Part shown: one piece after another, positions 28,281-37,406 of the stretch
How the letters are laid out: the number at the start of each line of letters is the position of its first letter
How positions within the stretch are numbered: position 1 is the stretch's first letter
NCBI GenBank assembly: GCA_004799435.1
Contig: SSMV01000025.1
Coordinates: forward strand, 1 to 64,000
Reading direction: 5' to 3'
Length of the DNA: 64,000 bases
Origin: Bradyrhizobium sp.
GTDB taxonomy: Bacteria; Pseudomonadota; Alphaproteobacteria; Rhizobiales; Beijerinckiaceae
Position numbers and translations under genes: made by a program
Notes under the pieces: model-generated
Seen by the model: the letters and a program-made list of their open reading frames with translations, nothing else
Told to the model about the DNA's origin: nothing
Databases searched by the model: none

Positions 28281-28389
28281 ATCCGCGTCTCGCCGCTCTT
28301 GTGCGCCGCCTCTATGTGGGCGGCGCGTGGTTTGTCGGGCCGGCTTCGCCGCCGACCTGGGACGGACGAAATAGGTGCTCCTCGCCCCG

Positions 28390-29997
28390 TCACTCCGCCG
28401 GCTGGGTCGTCATCTCGCCATGGCCGTGCATCGCGCTCGGCTCGGCGGGCGTGACATGGGCGTAGCGGTCGAAGGCGAAGAGCATCGCCGCGACGCCAAG
28501 ATAGCCGAGCGCCACCACCGGCGACTGTGCGACGCCGATCTCCTCGCCGTGGATGAAGCCGAAGAAGGTCAGGATCGCCCCGGCGAAGGCGAAATAGGCA
28601 GCCTTGTCCAATTGGCGCTCGATGATGAAGACGGTCACCGCGCCCAGGATGATGCCCGCCAGCGTCGCGCCGCCGCCGAGCGTCGCCAGGCCGTGATAGA
28701 GGACGCCGGCGTTGCCGAGCTTGTCCATGCCGACCGCGGCGGCGTTGGTGCCCGCCGCGCCGAGCGCGCCGTCGATCATGGTTTTGCCCCAGGCGGCAAT
28801 CTGCGGGATCATCGCGAGAATGATCGCCGGAGCATGGTTCTTCGGCGTCTCCTGGAAGGCCTGCGAACCGATCAGCATGCCGATGTAGAGCAGGATCGGC
28901 AGGATCGCGACGACCGGGATCAGCGCGCTCATCAGCGCGACGACGCCGAACCACGACAGCAGCAGCACCATCACGCCGGTTGCGGCGGAATAGCCGATGC
29001 GCCCGCCCATCGCCTTCCAGCCGGGATGGCCGATATAGACGGCGTTGATGAAAGGATTGCCGAGCAGACAACCGATCAGGCTGATGACGCCGTCGGCCGT
29101 CAGCACCTGCGTGGTGGGGAAGGAATCGCCCGCCGCCGCCGCGCTCTCGACGTTATCCATGGCTTCGACGAGATCGTAGATGCCGAAGGGAATCGCGGTG
29201 ATCAGAATGACGCCGAGGAACTTGAAGCCCGAGAAGACGTGTTCGACGGCGGGGATCGGAAACGAGAAGCCGAAATGCGACACCGCGTCGCCGACCGCCC
29301 CCAAGCTCAACCCGCCATAGCCGAGGCCGAAGAGATTGGAGCCCCAGGCGATCACCGTGCCGATGATGATCGCCACCAGTCCGCCGGGCACGCCGCCGAA
29401 ATAGCGTACGCCGCCGAACCAATTGGCGAGGATCACCGCCAGGCAGACGATGCCGATCAGCGGCGTCTCGAAGACCAGCAGGCCGGGACGCATCGAGATG
29501 AAGGTGATCGAAATGCCGGCGAGCGAGCCGAGCAGCGCCGCGCGCGGGGTGATCTTGCGAATGACCGGCGCGATAAAGCCGCCCGCCATGAGCACGAAGC
29601 TCTGGACGAAAACCCAGGTCAGTCCGGCTTCCCAGGCCTGCACTGGATCATTGGTCTTGAGCAGGATCGGCAGCATGACCACGAAGGTCACGACGAACAT
29701 ATGCGGCACGCTGATGCCCGAGGGCAAAGCGCAGACATCGGTGCGGCCAGTCTTCTGCGCCAGCCGATAGGCGAGCCACGCGTAATAAACCGTGCTGAGA
29801 AACAGCATCAGGCCGGTCGCCGGCAGGATGCGGCCAAACACCAGCGAATCCGGCATTTTCAGCACGTAACGCAGCAGCCCGGTCAGCACCAGAACATTGA
29901 CCAGGATGTTGGTGCCGAAGCCGAAGAAAGCGTTCCAATCGCCGGGAACCCAAAAGCGTTCGCCGCCGCGCGGCGCCGTCATGGTTGAGCTTGTCAT
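28390..29997 (-). CDS. NCS2-family nucleobase-type permease
   Basis: A 535-residue membrane protein with about 12-14 segments of the NCS2 (xanthine/uracil/AzgA) transporter superfamily. The start is the ATG at 29997 behind GAGGAG. RFWVPGDWNAFFGFGTNILVN at its N-terminus marks a subgroup I have only seen annotated as 'regulator' or 'permease'. It follows the cysteine hydrolase gene by 31 bases on the same strand and is controlled with it. Uptake of a cyclic or linear urea-type nitrogen compound (cyanurate, biuret, barbiturate or a purine breakdown product) is an inference from that pairing. Confidence 0.82.
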   Translation of the reverse strand: MTSSTMTAPRGGERFWVPGDWNAFFGFGTNILVNVLVLTGLLRYVLKMPDSLVFGRILPATGLMLFLSTVYYAWLAYRLAQKTGRTDVCALPSGISVPHMFVVTFVVMLPILLKTNDPVQAWEAGLTWVFVQSFVLMAGGFIAPVIRKITPRAALLGSLAGISITFISMRPGLLVFETPLIGIVCLAVILANWFGGVRYFGGVPGGLVAIIIGTVIAWGSNLFGLGYGGLSLGAVGDAVSHFGFSFPIPAVEHVFSGFKFLGVILITAIPFGIYDLVEAMDNVESAAAAGDSFPTTQVLTADGVISLIGCLLGNPFINAVYIGHPGWKAMGGRIGYSAATGVMVLLLSWFGVVALMSALIPVVAILPILLYIGMLIGSQAFQETPKNHAPAIILAMIPQIAAWGKTMIDGALGAAGTNAAAVGMDKLGNAGVLYHGLATLGGGATLAGIILGAVTVFIIERQLDKAAYFAFAGAILTFFGFIHGEEIGVAQSPVVALGYLGVAAMLFAFDRYAHVTPAEPSAMHGHGEMTTQPAE

Positions 29998-30028
29998 TGT
30001 TCCACTCCTCGTCTGTCGCACGTCCTCG

Positions 30029-30715
30029 TCAGGCGCGCGACGCCCCTGCAATCGTCTTGATGATCGAAGCCGAGTCGCCGACCCAGCCGAAAATGCCGCC
30101 CTGGGCCTTGATCATTTTCAGGCCCATCGCCTGGAACTCGGGGAAGTAGGACCCCACGCAATCCTCGACCACGAGGCAGTCGTAGCCGCGGTCATTGGCC
30201 TCGCGCACCGTCGTGTTGACGCAGACTTCGGTGGTCACGCCGGTGACGACGAGTTGCTTGATCCCGCGATGCTCGAGCATCGCGTGGAGATCGGTGGCGA
30301 AGAATGCGCCCTTGCCGGGCTTGTCGATCACCGGCTCGCCGGGAGCGGGATAGAGCTCGGGAATGATGTCGTGGCCGGGTTCGCCGCGCACCAGAATGCG
30401 GCCCATCGGTCCTGGATCGCCGATGCAGGTCGCGCTGCGCCCGCGGATCTTCTTGGCCGGGGGCAGATCGAAGAGATCGGGCCGATGGCCTTCGCGCGTG
30501 TGAAAGACCGGCAGGCCGGCGGCGCGCCAGGCGGCGAGCAGCCGGCGATTGGGCTCGATCGTACGTCGCAGTTGCGAAACGTCGTTGCCGAGCATCTCGC
30601 CGAAGCCGCCCGGCTCGAGAAAGTCGCGCTGCATGTCGATGATGAGCAGAGCGACATGCGCCGGATCGAATGCGTAAGGATAGGGTTCGGCCGCGATCTC
30701 GGTGATCGTGTTCAT
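30029..30715 (-). CDS. Cysteine hydrolase, biuret-hydrolase-like (isochorismatase superfamily)
   Basis: A 228-residue cysteine hydrolase. The catalytic set is Asp in [10 protein letters not shown], Lys in KPGKGAFF and Cys in [36 protein letters not shown] and HDIIPELYP closely resemble, as I remember it, biuret amidohydrolase (BiuH) of Rhizobium. It would cleave an amide such as biuret or N-carbamoyl compounds. It forms one unit with the NCS2 permease and lies back to back with a GntR regulator. Ureidoacrylate or N-carbamoylsarcosine hydrolase are the alternatives. Confidence 0.82.
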   Translation of the reverse strand: MNTITEIAAEPYPYAFDPAHVALLIIDMQRDFLEPGGFGEMLGNDVSQLRRTIEPNRRLLAAWRAAGLPVFHTREGHRPDLFDLPPAKKIRGRSATCIGDPGPMGRILVRGEPGHDIIPELYPAPGEPVIDKPGKGAFFATDLHAMLEHRGIKQLVVTGVTTEVCVNTTVREANDRGYDCLVVEDCVGSYFPEFQAMGLKMIKAQGGIFGWVGDSASIIKTIAGASRA

Positions 30716-31021
30716 TGCGTCGATGCTCCTCGATCAACCGCGGCAGATCGCGACGCAAAAAACGCGCCGAGCATCGCGGCAAAGCGCGAAGGCGCCGGCG
30801 TCTTCGGTTGGCGCAATCGACTTAAGAGGCGAAAAGCCACGTTGACGGGACGAGCGGATGGAGGCATTTGACGACCTCGCCGTCACTGCATGCGTAAGCC
30901 AAATTATGTGTGCAACTTCGTCATATTGCATGCTTATATTCTGGTTTTGCATGCTGATTTGTTATGCTAACCCTGCCTAAACCCTGAGCTTTTATGGGTC
31001 GCGGCAAGACCGGAGCCGTCG
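30716..31021. promoter_or_regulatory. Divergent control region with three TGCATGC sites
   Basis: A 306-base stretch between the hydrolase gene and the GntR gene. TGCATGC occurs at 30887-30893, 30927-30933 and 30948-30954. The last two are part of a longer direct repeat TTGCATGCT (30926 and 30947), exactly 21 bases apart. The first is 40 bases from the second. The area is much more AT-rich than its surroundings. Palindromic sites in helical phase fit a GntR operator. Confidence 0.6.
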
Positions 31022-31684
31022 TTGAAGCGAGAAGATCTCACTCAAGCCGAGCGCCTCGCCGAACAGATCGCGGCAAGCGTCCTATCGGGCGAATTCGCGC
31101 CGGGACTTCGTCTCGACGAAGCGATGTTGGCGGCGCGCTACGCCGTTTCGCGCACGCCGGTTCGCGAGGCGTTGCGTCAGCTCGCCTCCAGCGGCCTGAT
31201 CGTGCTCAAGCCGCGCCGCGGCGCGACGGTGGCCGATGCGACGTCGGCGCAACTGGAGAGCCTGTTCGGCGCGATGGCCGAGATCGAAGCGGCTTGCGCG
31301 CGGCTCGCCGCGATGAGCATGACGCCGATCGAGCGGCGCCGTTTGCAGAGCCTGCACGAATCGATGACCGCTTTGACGCGGCGCGACGAACGCGACGAAT
31401 ACGCCGCCGCCAATGTCGCCTTTCACACCTGCATCTATGCGGGCGCGCATAATGAAATTCTCGCCGATTTCGCCGCGGGCTTAAGGCGGCGTCTCGCGCC
31501 GTTTCGTCGCGCGCAATTTCGCACCGAGGGGCGTTTGGCGCGCTCGCATAGCGAACACGCAACCGTCGTCGACGCGATCCTCGCCTGCGACGCGGCCGCC
31601 GCGCATGCGGCGATGTTTCATCACATGAGTCTGGTCGAGGACGCCTATGGCCAACTCGGCGTCGCGACGCGCGCCAGCGCGTGA
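31022..31684 (+). CDS. GntR-family regulator with FCD domain
   Basis: A 220-residue regulator: an N-terminal winged helix (LRLDEAMLAARYAVSRTPVR, then EALRQLASSGLI) and an all-helical FCD ligand domain with metal-binding-type histidines (NVAFHTCIY, SHSEHATV, MFHHMSLV). The TTG at 31022 follows GGAG by six bases. It is divergent from the hydrolase/NCS2 unit and probably controls it, with the substrate or a breakdown product as ligand. Confidence 0.9.
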   Translation: MKREDLTQAERLAEQIAASVLSGEFAPGLRLDEAMLAARYAVSRTPVREALRQLASSGLIVLKPRRGATVADATSAQLESLFGAMAEIEAACARLAAMSMTPIERRRLQSLHESMTALTRRDERDEYAAANVAFHTCIYAGAHNEILADFAAGLRRRLAPFRRAQFRTEGRLARSHSEHATVVDAILACDAAAAHAAMFHHMSLVEDAYGQLGVATRASA

Positions 31685-31708
31685 GGCCTCCGCAAAGCGA
31701 GAGCGGTC

Positions 31709-32275
31709 TTACGGCTCGAGTTCGCTGTCCCAATAGAGATAGTCCATCCACGAGGTGTGGAGGTAATTGGGCGGGAACTGGCGGCCGTTCTGATGCAAAT
31801 CATGCACCGTCGGCTGATAGGGCTCGCGCGCCGGCCACATACGCGCGATCGATGGCAGGAGATCGGCCTTCTTCAGATTGCAGACCGAACAGGCGGCGAC
31901 GACATTCTCCCAGCTCGTCACGCCACCCTTGGAGCGCGGCACGACGTGATCAAAGGTCAGGTCTTCGCGCTCGCCGCAATATTGGCAGGTGAAGCGGTCG
32001 CGCAGGAACACATTGAAGCGCGTGAAGGCGGGAAAGCGCGATGGTCGTACATAGCTCTTGAGCGAGACCACCGAGGGCAGCCGCATCTCGAACGACGGGC
32101 TGCGCACCAGCGTCTCATATTCGGACACGATGTTCACGCGGTCGAGAAACACCGCCTTGATCGCATCCTGCCAGCACCAGATCGAAAGCGGATAGTAGCT
32201 CAGCGGACGGAAATCCGCGTTGAGCACCAAAGCCGGACAGGTCTCCGGCGAAACCGCCTGAACATGAACCGTCAA
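31709..32275 (-). CDS. HNH endonuclease-domain protein
   Basis: A 188-residue protein with an N-terminal part (ALVLNADFRPLSYYPLSIW) and a C-terminal HNH domain: CQYCG, DHVVPRSKGG, WENVVAACSVCN, with four zinc-binding cysteines. This form is a conserved single-copy gene in many Alphaproteobacteria and other bacteria; its role is not known to me. The frame begins at a TTG behind GGAG with six bases between. It is convergent with the GntR gene. Confidence 0.85.
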   Translation of the reverse strand: MTVHVQAVSPETCPALVLNADFRPLSYYPLSIWCWQDAIKAVFLDRVNIVSEYETLVRSPSFEMRLPSVVSLKSYVRPSRFPAFTRFNVFLRDRFTCQYCGEREDLTFDHVVPRSKGGVTSWENVVAACSVCNLKKADLLPSIARMWPAREPYQPTVHDLHQNGRQFPPNYLHTSWMDYLYWDSELEP

Positions 32276-32383
32276 AAGACGCTCCGTTCTCCCCTTCGCA
32301 CCGGCCGGTCGTCGCGAATCCGACCAACGCCATAGTCTATAGCGACGGTGACGCCCTTGTGAAGGGCAGGTTCCACAGGGGAT

Positions 32384-32806
32384 TCAGCCGGCGGCGCGCT
32401 CGATTGCCTCCATATCGGCGTCGGAAAGGCCGAAGTGATGGCCGATCTCATGCACCAGCACGTGCCGCACGACGGCGCCAAGCGTGTCCTCGCCCGAGCA
32501 CCAGAAGTCGAGCAGCGGCCGGCGATAGAGCCAGATCATATTGGGCATCGCGCCCGTCTCATCGGCGGCGGGGCGATGAGGCAGGCCGCGGCCACGGAAG
32601 AGGCCGAGCAGGTCGAATTCGCTCTCGGCCTCCATTTCGTCGAGGGTCTCGTCGTCCGGAAAATCGACGACCTGAATCACCAATCCCTCGCAGAGGCGGC
32701 GAAAGGCGGGCGGCAGTTCGTCAAAGGCGGTCTGGGCGAGCGCCTCGATATCGTCCGCCCTTGGCGCCTGGGTCGCGGCGAAGGGATTGGTCTCGAGGTC
32801 GGTCAT
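32384..32806 (-). CDS. Small zincin-like metallopeptidase (PF06262 type)
   Basis: A 140-residue protein with HEIGHHFGLSD near the C-terminus, the zinc motif of the short zincin family, and FCSGEDTLGAVVRHVLV before it. The start is the ATG at 32806 (MTDLETNPF) behind GGGAGGG; the longer frame adds an arginine-rich stretch unlike the family. The second half (PPAFRRLCEGLVIQVVDFP) is conserved. The substrate is unknown. Confidence 0.85.
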   Translation of the reverse strand: MTDLETNPFAATQAPRADDIEALAQTAFDELPPAFRRLCEGLVIQVVDFPDDETLDEMEAESEFDLLGLFRGRGLPHRPAADETGAMPNMIWLYRRPLLDFWCSGEDTLGAVVRHVLVHEIGHHFGLSDADMEAIERAAG

Positions 32807-32979
32807 TGTCGCGCGGCCCTCCCTTGGCGGACCCGCAACCCCTTCGCGACGCGCCCGCCGCTCAAAGGAAGCCTGCCGGCGCACCCTGAGTCAAAGCGAG
32901 CCTCCTCGCGGGCCGAGCGACCTGTGCGGGAACAAACCAGACCGTAAGGCGTTGACAGACACATTCGAGGAGAAGCGCC

Positions 32980-33216
32980 ATGGTTGAGCGGATCTTCATC
33001 GTGGAGGCTCAGGAGCCCGGTTTTGACGCCGCCTCGGCGCGCCGTCAGTTTTCGCTGTCGCTCGCGGTGGGCTTCGCCGTGCTCGCCTGGGCGGCGGTCG
33101 TCGAATTCCAGCCGGCCCATTCGGCGCCGGGGCCTCTCCCGACGCCCACGCCGATCCATAGCCATTCGCAAACCGTCGATTACGCGGTCGCCGCCCCGGT
33201 GATCGAGCGCAATTAG
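32980..33216 (+). CDS. Small single-span membrane protein, unknown
   Basis: A 78-residue protein with one hydrophobic segment (about residues 24-42, LSLAVGFAVLAWAAVV) and a Pro/His-rich tail (PLPTPTPIHSHSQ). It has a good ribosome site (GAGGAG, eight bases) and, in front of it, GTTGACA, which could be a -35 box. I do not recognise a family. It could be a signal-anchored protein with the tail in the periplasm. Confidence 0.55.
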   Translation: MVERIFIVEAQEPGFDAASARRQFSLSLAVGFAVLAWAAVVEFQPAHSAPGPLPTPTPIHSHSQTVDYAVAAPVIERN

Positions 33217-33246
33217 GCCTCGAAGAGCAATTAAGCCTCGAAGAGT
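33211..33246. repeat. 18-base tandem duplication across two convergent stop codons
   Basis: AATTAGGCCTCGAAGAGC (33211-33228) is followed directly by AATTAAGCCTCGAAGAGT (33229-33246), two mismatches. The second copy is the end of the cyclic-nucleotide-binding gene on the minus strand, so its last codons and stop are duplicated. The first copy holds the stop of the small membrane protein. Confidence 0.85.
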
Positions 33247-33674
33247 TTGTCGCGAACCGCATCGAGGCGTTTGACGAGTTCGCGCGTGCGCCCCGATGTC
33301 GATTTGCGCACCTTGGCCGCCAGGCCGGGAAATTCCGTCAGCACGCGGCGAAACACTTCGCCGGGAACGCGGATAAGCTCGCAGGTCTCGACCGCGCGCG
33401 CGCTGACCCGGCGCTCAACGTCAGCCGACAAGGCCGTTTCGCCAATCAACGAGCCCGCCTCTGCGAGCCGCTCGGTCCCGTTGGCCGACAATTGCAGCGC
33501 GCCCGACAGGACGAAGAAAGCCGCGTCGGCCGGCGCGCCCGCTTCAAACAGCATCTCTCCGGCCCTGAGCCTCGTTTTCGAGCAGGAGAAAGCAATGATC
33601 TGCACCGCTTCTCGCGGCAGCAGATCGAAGGGGCGGGTGCCGGCCATCAGCCGAACGTCGGTCTCGAGGCTCAC
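33231..33674 (-). CDS. Stand-alone cyclic-nucleotide-binding-type domain protein
   Basis: A 147-residue protein consisting of a cNMP-binding/Crp N-terminal beta barrel (LRAGEMLFEAGAPADAAFFV, then GSLIGETAL) and a C-terminal helix, with no DNA-binding domain. The phosphate-binding cassette lacks the usual Arg-Ser/Ala pair after GE(T)AL, so cyclic nucleotide binding is doubtful. It lies 25 bases after the response regulator gene in the same direction; a joint task is likely. Confidence 0.8.
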   Translation of the reverse strand: MSLETDVRLMAGTRPFDLLPREAVQIIAFSCSKTRLRAGEMLFEAGAPADAAFFVLSGALQLSANGTERLAEAGSLIGETALSADVERRVSARAVETCELIRVPGEVFRRVLTEFPGLAAKVRKSTSGRTRELVKRLDAVRDKLFEA

Positions 33675-33699
33675 GGGTGAAGGGCTCCGGCAGTCGCGC

Positions 33700-34386
33700 T
33701 CAGGACATCAGCTTGTAGCCGCCGCCGTCGGTGACCAGTAACCGGGCGTCGGTCGGGTCGTCTTCGATTTTTTGCCGCAGACGATAAATGTGGGTTTCCA
33801 GCGTGTGCGTCGTGACATTGGCGTTATAGCCCCAAACGTCGCGCAATAGAGTTTCGCGCGGCACCGCGGCGCGCTGGGCGCGATGCAGAAAACGCAGGAT
33901 CGCCGCTTCCTTTTCCGTCAGCCGCAGCTTCGCGCCTCTGGCGTCGATGAGATTCTTGGTCGCCGGCCGAAAAGTGTAAGGGCCGATCTGGAATTCGGCG
34001 TCCTCGCTCGCGTCATGCTGGCGCAATTGAACGCGGATGCGCGCCAGCAGCACCGCGAAGCGGAAGGGCTTGGCGACATAGTCATTGGCGCCCGATTCGA
34101 GCCCGATCACCGTGTCGGCGTCCGAATCATGGGCGGTCAGCATGATGACCGGGCGTTTGAATCCGCCCGCGCGTAGCGTGCGCACCGCCTCTCGCCCGTC
34201 CATGTCGGGCAGTCCCACATCCATGATGACGAGATCGGGCGGCCCGCTTTCGGCCGCTTTAATCGCCGAAGCAGCGTCGGTCGCCTCGACCGCCTCGAAT
34301 TCCGGATGCAGCGCGAGTTGCTCCGCCAGCGCCTGGCGCAGATCGGCGTCGTCGTCGACGATCAGGATTCGTCGCGTCTGGGACAT
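33700..34386 (-). CDS. OmpR-family response regulator, orphan
   Basis: A 228-residue response regulator: receiver domain (RRILIVDDDAD, phosphoacceptor Asp in VIMDVGLPDMDG, Lys in YVAKPF) and a winged-helix DNA-binding domain (LTEKEAAILRFL, HTLETHIYRLRQK). The ATG at 34386 starts the domain directly; an ATG six codons upstream (34404) is also possible. No histidine kinase is beside it. The next gene encodes a cyclic-nucleotide-binding-type domain. Confidence 0.9.
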   Translation of the reverse strand: MSQTRRILIVDDDADLRQALAEQLALHPEFEAVEATDAASAIKAAESGPPDLVIMDVGLPDMDGREAVRTLRAGGFKRPVIMLTAHDSDADTVIGLESGANDYVAKPFRFAVLLARIRVQLRQHDASEDAEFQIGPYTFRPATKNLIDARGAKLRLTEKEAAILRFLHRAQRAAVPRETLLRDVWGYNANVTTHTLETHIYRLRQKIEDDPTDARLLVTDGGGYKLMS

Positions 34387-34631
34387 GGAAAGCGGGTCTC
34401 TCATTGACTCTTGGCCGTTCAATATAGGGCTTTTCGCGCAATGAAGCGATCAGGCCGCGTCCGGGGCGGGCGCGCCGTCCGTTAATGGGAAAAGCAAAAC
34501 GGCGATTTCACGGCGCTGTTCCGCCCGCAGCGCGCCATGCATTCACCAATTTGTGCGCTTTGTATTCATGTTCCAGTCAGGCGCGCCGGCGACAATGGCG
34601 GAACGCGGGGGCGTGAAGAACGGATTGGTCG

Positions 34632-36116
34632 ATGTCGGCTCCCGAACCAGCTTTGCCGTCAGGCGGGACTCTGCCTTCGGGAAGGACTTGGCCAGTCGCC
34701 CTCAGCCGCTTTGGTCTCGGCGTGCGTCCAGCTTCGCCGCTGCCCGCTGGCGATCCGCGCGCCGCTCTGCTCGACGAACTGACCGCGCCGATGGGCGGCC
34801 GACTGGCCCGCGACGATCTGCCAAACAGCGCGACGATTCTCCAGGCGGTCTTCGAAGACGAGCGGCGACGCAAGGAGGAGCGCGACCGCTTGGAGACGAT
34901 GCGCGTCGCCTCGCTCGGCATGCCGGCGCCCAATGTCGCGTCCCTGGAGGCCGCGCCTGCCGCGGACATGACGCCGCCCGGCGCAATGATGAACGACAAG
35001 CGCCCCGATCAGCAGTATTTTCGCGCCGATGCGCAGGCCCGTCTCGAACAGGCCTGCGCAGCGCCGATCGGCTTCGTCGAACGCCTGACGGCCTTCTGGT
35101 CGAATCACTTCTGCGTTTCGGTCGCCAAGAGCGACATCGGTCGCGCCGCCGCCGGCGCCTTCGAGCGCGAGGCGATCCGCCCGCATGTGCTCGGCCGTTT
35201 CGCCGACATGCTGCGCGCCGTCGAACAGCATCCCGCGATGCTCAATTTTCTCGACAATGCGCAATCGAGCGGTCCCAACTCGATCTCAGGACATAACAGC
35301 CGCTCTGGCCTGAACGAGAATCTGGCGCGCGAGATTCTCGAGCTGCACACGATGGGCGTCGGCTCCGGCTACACCCAGAACGACGTCACCCAGCTTGCCT
35401 ATATCCTGACCGGCTGGACGATCGTCGGGCGCGACGGCAAGCTCGGCGAGCCGGGCAGCTTCGCCTTCAACGCCAATGCTCATGAGCCGCTGGCGGCGAG
35501 CCTGCGCGGTCGTCTCTATGTCGAGGATGGCGTTGCTCAGGGCGAGGCCGCGCTCGCCGATCTCGGCCGCGAACGGGCGACCGCACAGCATATCGCGACC
35601 AAATTCGTGCGCCATTTCGTCGCCGATGAACCCGATCCGGCGATGGTCGGCCGATTGGCCAAGACATTCCGCGACAGCGATGGCGATCTCGCCGCGCTGG
35701 CGCGCGCGCTGGTCAATGATGACGCGGCGTGGCGCGCGCCGGCGACCAAGGTGCGCAATCCCTGGGAGCTTACGGTCGCCGCCTTTCGCGCCTTCGGGCG
35801 AAGCGTGAGCGATCCTGGACCGGCGCTTGGCGCACTCAATCTTCTGGGCATGCCCTTGTGGCAGCCGAGCGGGCCCAACGGCTTTTCCGATGACAGCGTC
35901 GCAGCTTGGGCATCGCCCGAAGGGATGAAGACGCGCCTCGAACTCGCCGCGCAATTCGCCCATCAGGTGAAGGATGCGCCGCGCCCGCCGCAACTGCTTG
36001 AGAGCGTTCTGGGCGACAGCGCTTCGTCGGCGACGCGCCAAGCGGTGGCGCGCGCCGAAACGCCGGAGCAGGCCTATGCGCTGCTTATCCTTTCGCCCGA
36101 ATTCCAGCGGAGATAG
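34632..36116 (+). CDS. DUF1800-domain protein
   Basis: A 494-residue protein of the DUF1800 family, with the typical SRFGLGVRP start, FWSNHFCVS, LNENLAREILELHTMGV and LAYILTGW. It has no obvious signal peptide from this start. DUF1800 genes are nearly always next to DUF1501 genes, as here (four bases apart). Both are thought to be cell-surface or periplasmic; the biochemical task is unknown. Confidence 0.88.
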   Translation: MSAPEPALPSGGTLPSGRTWPVALSRFGLGVRPASPLPAGDPRAALLDELTAPMGGRLARDDLPNSATILQAVFEDERRRKEERDRLETMRVASLGMPAPNVASLEAAPAADMTPPGAMMNDKRPDQQYFRADAQARLEQACAAPIGFVERLTAFWSNHFCVSVAKSDIGRAAAGAFEREAIRPHVLGRFADMLRAVEQHPAMLNFLDNAQSSGPNSISGHNSRSGLNENLAREILELHTMGVGSGYTQNDVTQLAYILTGWTIVGRDGKLGEPGSFAFNANAHEPLAASLRGRLYVEDGVAQGEAALADLGRERATAQHIATKFVRHFVADEPDPAMVGRLAKTFRDSDGDLAALARALVNDDAAWRAPATKVRNPWELTVAAFRAFGRSVSDPGPALGALNLLGMPLWQPSGPNGFSDDSVAAWASPEGMKTRLELAAQFAHQVKDAPRPPQLLESVLGDSASSATRQAVARAETPEQAYALLILSPEFQRR

Positions 36117-36120
36117 AGCG

Positions 36121-37347
36121 ATGCCCGACGCCTTCTCGCCTCATTTGTCGCGTCGCACGCTGCTCGGCGCCGCCGGCGCGACTTTCGCCGCCGCCGGCAT
36201 TCCGCGCTGGGCGAGCGCGGCGGGCGCGCGCGATCCGCGGCTGGTGGTGGTGATTCTGCGCGGCGCGCTGGACGGACTTTCGGCCGCCGCGCCGATCGGC
36301 GATCCCGACTACGTCAATCTGCATGGCGCGCTCGCGCTGCGCTGGGACGGCCCGCACCCGGCGCTGCGGCTCGACAATTTCTTCGGCCTCAATCCGGCGA
36401 TGGCGAATTTCGCTCGCCTTTATGACGCCAAGCAGGCGATGATCATCCATGCGACCGCGACCAATTATCGCGAGCGTTCGCATTTCGACGGTCAGGACGT
36501 GCTCGAAAGCGGCATGCAGACGCCGGGCCGGACCGAAAGCGGCTGGCTCAATCGCGCCGTCGCGGCGCTGCCGATGGGCGAGCGCGCATCAGGCCCGCAG
36601 GCGCTGGCGGTGGGTGCCGTCGCGCCGCTGGTCATGCGCGGCCCCGCGCCGATCCTCGGCTGGGCGCCCTCCGGTCTCGCGGCGCCGACCGACGATCTCG
36701 TCGCACGTCTGATGGACCTCTACGGCCAGTCCGATCCCGGTTTGGCCAAGGCGCTGCAAGCGGGACTCGAGGCCGATCGGCTAGCCGACCGCCAGGGCAT
36801 GGTTGCGCTCAAGCCGACCGGCGATCCGGTCGCGCTGATGCGCAAGGCGGCCGAAGGCGCGGGACGGTTGATGGCGGCCGACGATGGCCCGCGCATCGGC
36901 GCGCTGGCCTTCGATGGCTGGGACACTCACGCCAATGAGGGCGGCGCGACCGGCAGGCTCGCGCAATTGCTCGGCGGGCTCGACGGCGCCTTCGCCGGTT
37001 TCGAGAGCGAACTCGGGCCGCGCTGGAGAGACACGATCGTCGTCGCGATCACCGAATTCGGCCGCACCGCGCATATCAATGGCACGGTCGGCACCGATCA
37101 CGGCACCGCGACGGTCGCCTTCCTTGCCGGCGGCGCTCTGGCGGGCGGCCGCGTCGTCGCCGACTGGCCGGGCCTGAGCAGCGCCAGTCTCTATGAGCGG
37201 CGCGATCTCAAGCCGACCACCGATTTGCGCGCCGTGCTCAAGGGCGTGCTCGCCGATCACCTTGGCCTGTCGAGCGAGGTTCTCGCCCGCGCGGTGTTCC
37301 CCGACACGATCGGCGTCGCGCCGATGAAAGGCCTGATCGCGGCGTGA
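36121..37347 (+). CDS. DUF1501-domain protein with twin-arginine signal
   Basis: A 408-residue DUF1501 protein of the alkaline-phosphatase-like sulfatase superfamily. The ATG at 36121 begins a Tat signal: SRRTLLGAAGATFAAAG. It contains VVVILRGALDGLSA, SHFDGQDVLESG, DGWDTHANEG and TEFGRTAHINGTVGTDHG, whose Asp and His residues would bind metals. It is translated directly after the DUF1800 gene and likely works with it outside the cytoplasm. Confidence 0.88.
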   Translation: MPDAFSPHLSRRTLLGAAGATFAAAGIPRWASAAGARDPRLVVVILRGALDGLSAAAPIGDPDYVNLHGALALRWDGPHPALRLDNFFGLNPAMANFARLYDAKQAMIIHATATNYRERSHFDGQDVLESGMQTPGRTESGWLNRAVAALPMGERASGPQALAVGAVAPLVMRGPAPILGWAPSGLAAPTDDLVARLMDLYGQSDPGLAKALQAGLEADRLADRQGMVALKPTGDPVALMRKAAEGAGRLMAADDGPRIGALAFDGWDTHANEGGATGRLAQLLGGLDGAFAGFESELGPRWRDTIVVAITEFGRTAHINGTVGTDHGTATVAFLAGGALAGGRVVADWPGLSSASLYERRDLKPTTDLRAVLKGVLADHLGLSSEVLARAVFPDTIGVAPMKGLIAA

Positions 37348-37406
37348 GACGCCGCCTCACGACGAATAGCGCAGCGAGCAAACCCGCGACGCCGTTCGCC
37401 AAACAA

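Noticed and set aside
28277..28374. Short frame overlapping the stop of the FAD oxidoreductase by ATGA
   Set aside because: The overlap looks like coupling, but the frame runs on into the antisense of the permease gene and shows no features of a protein.
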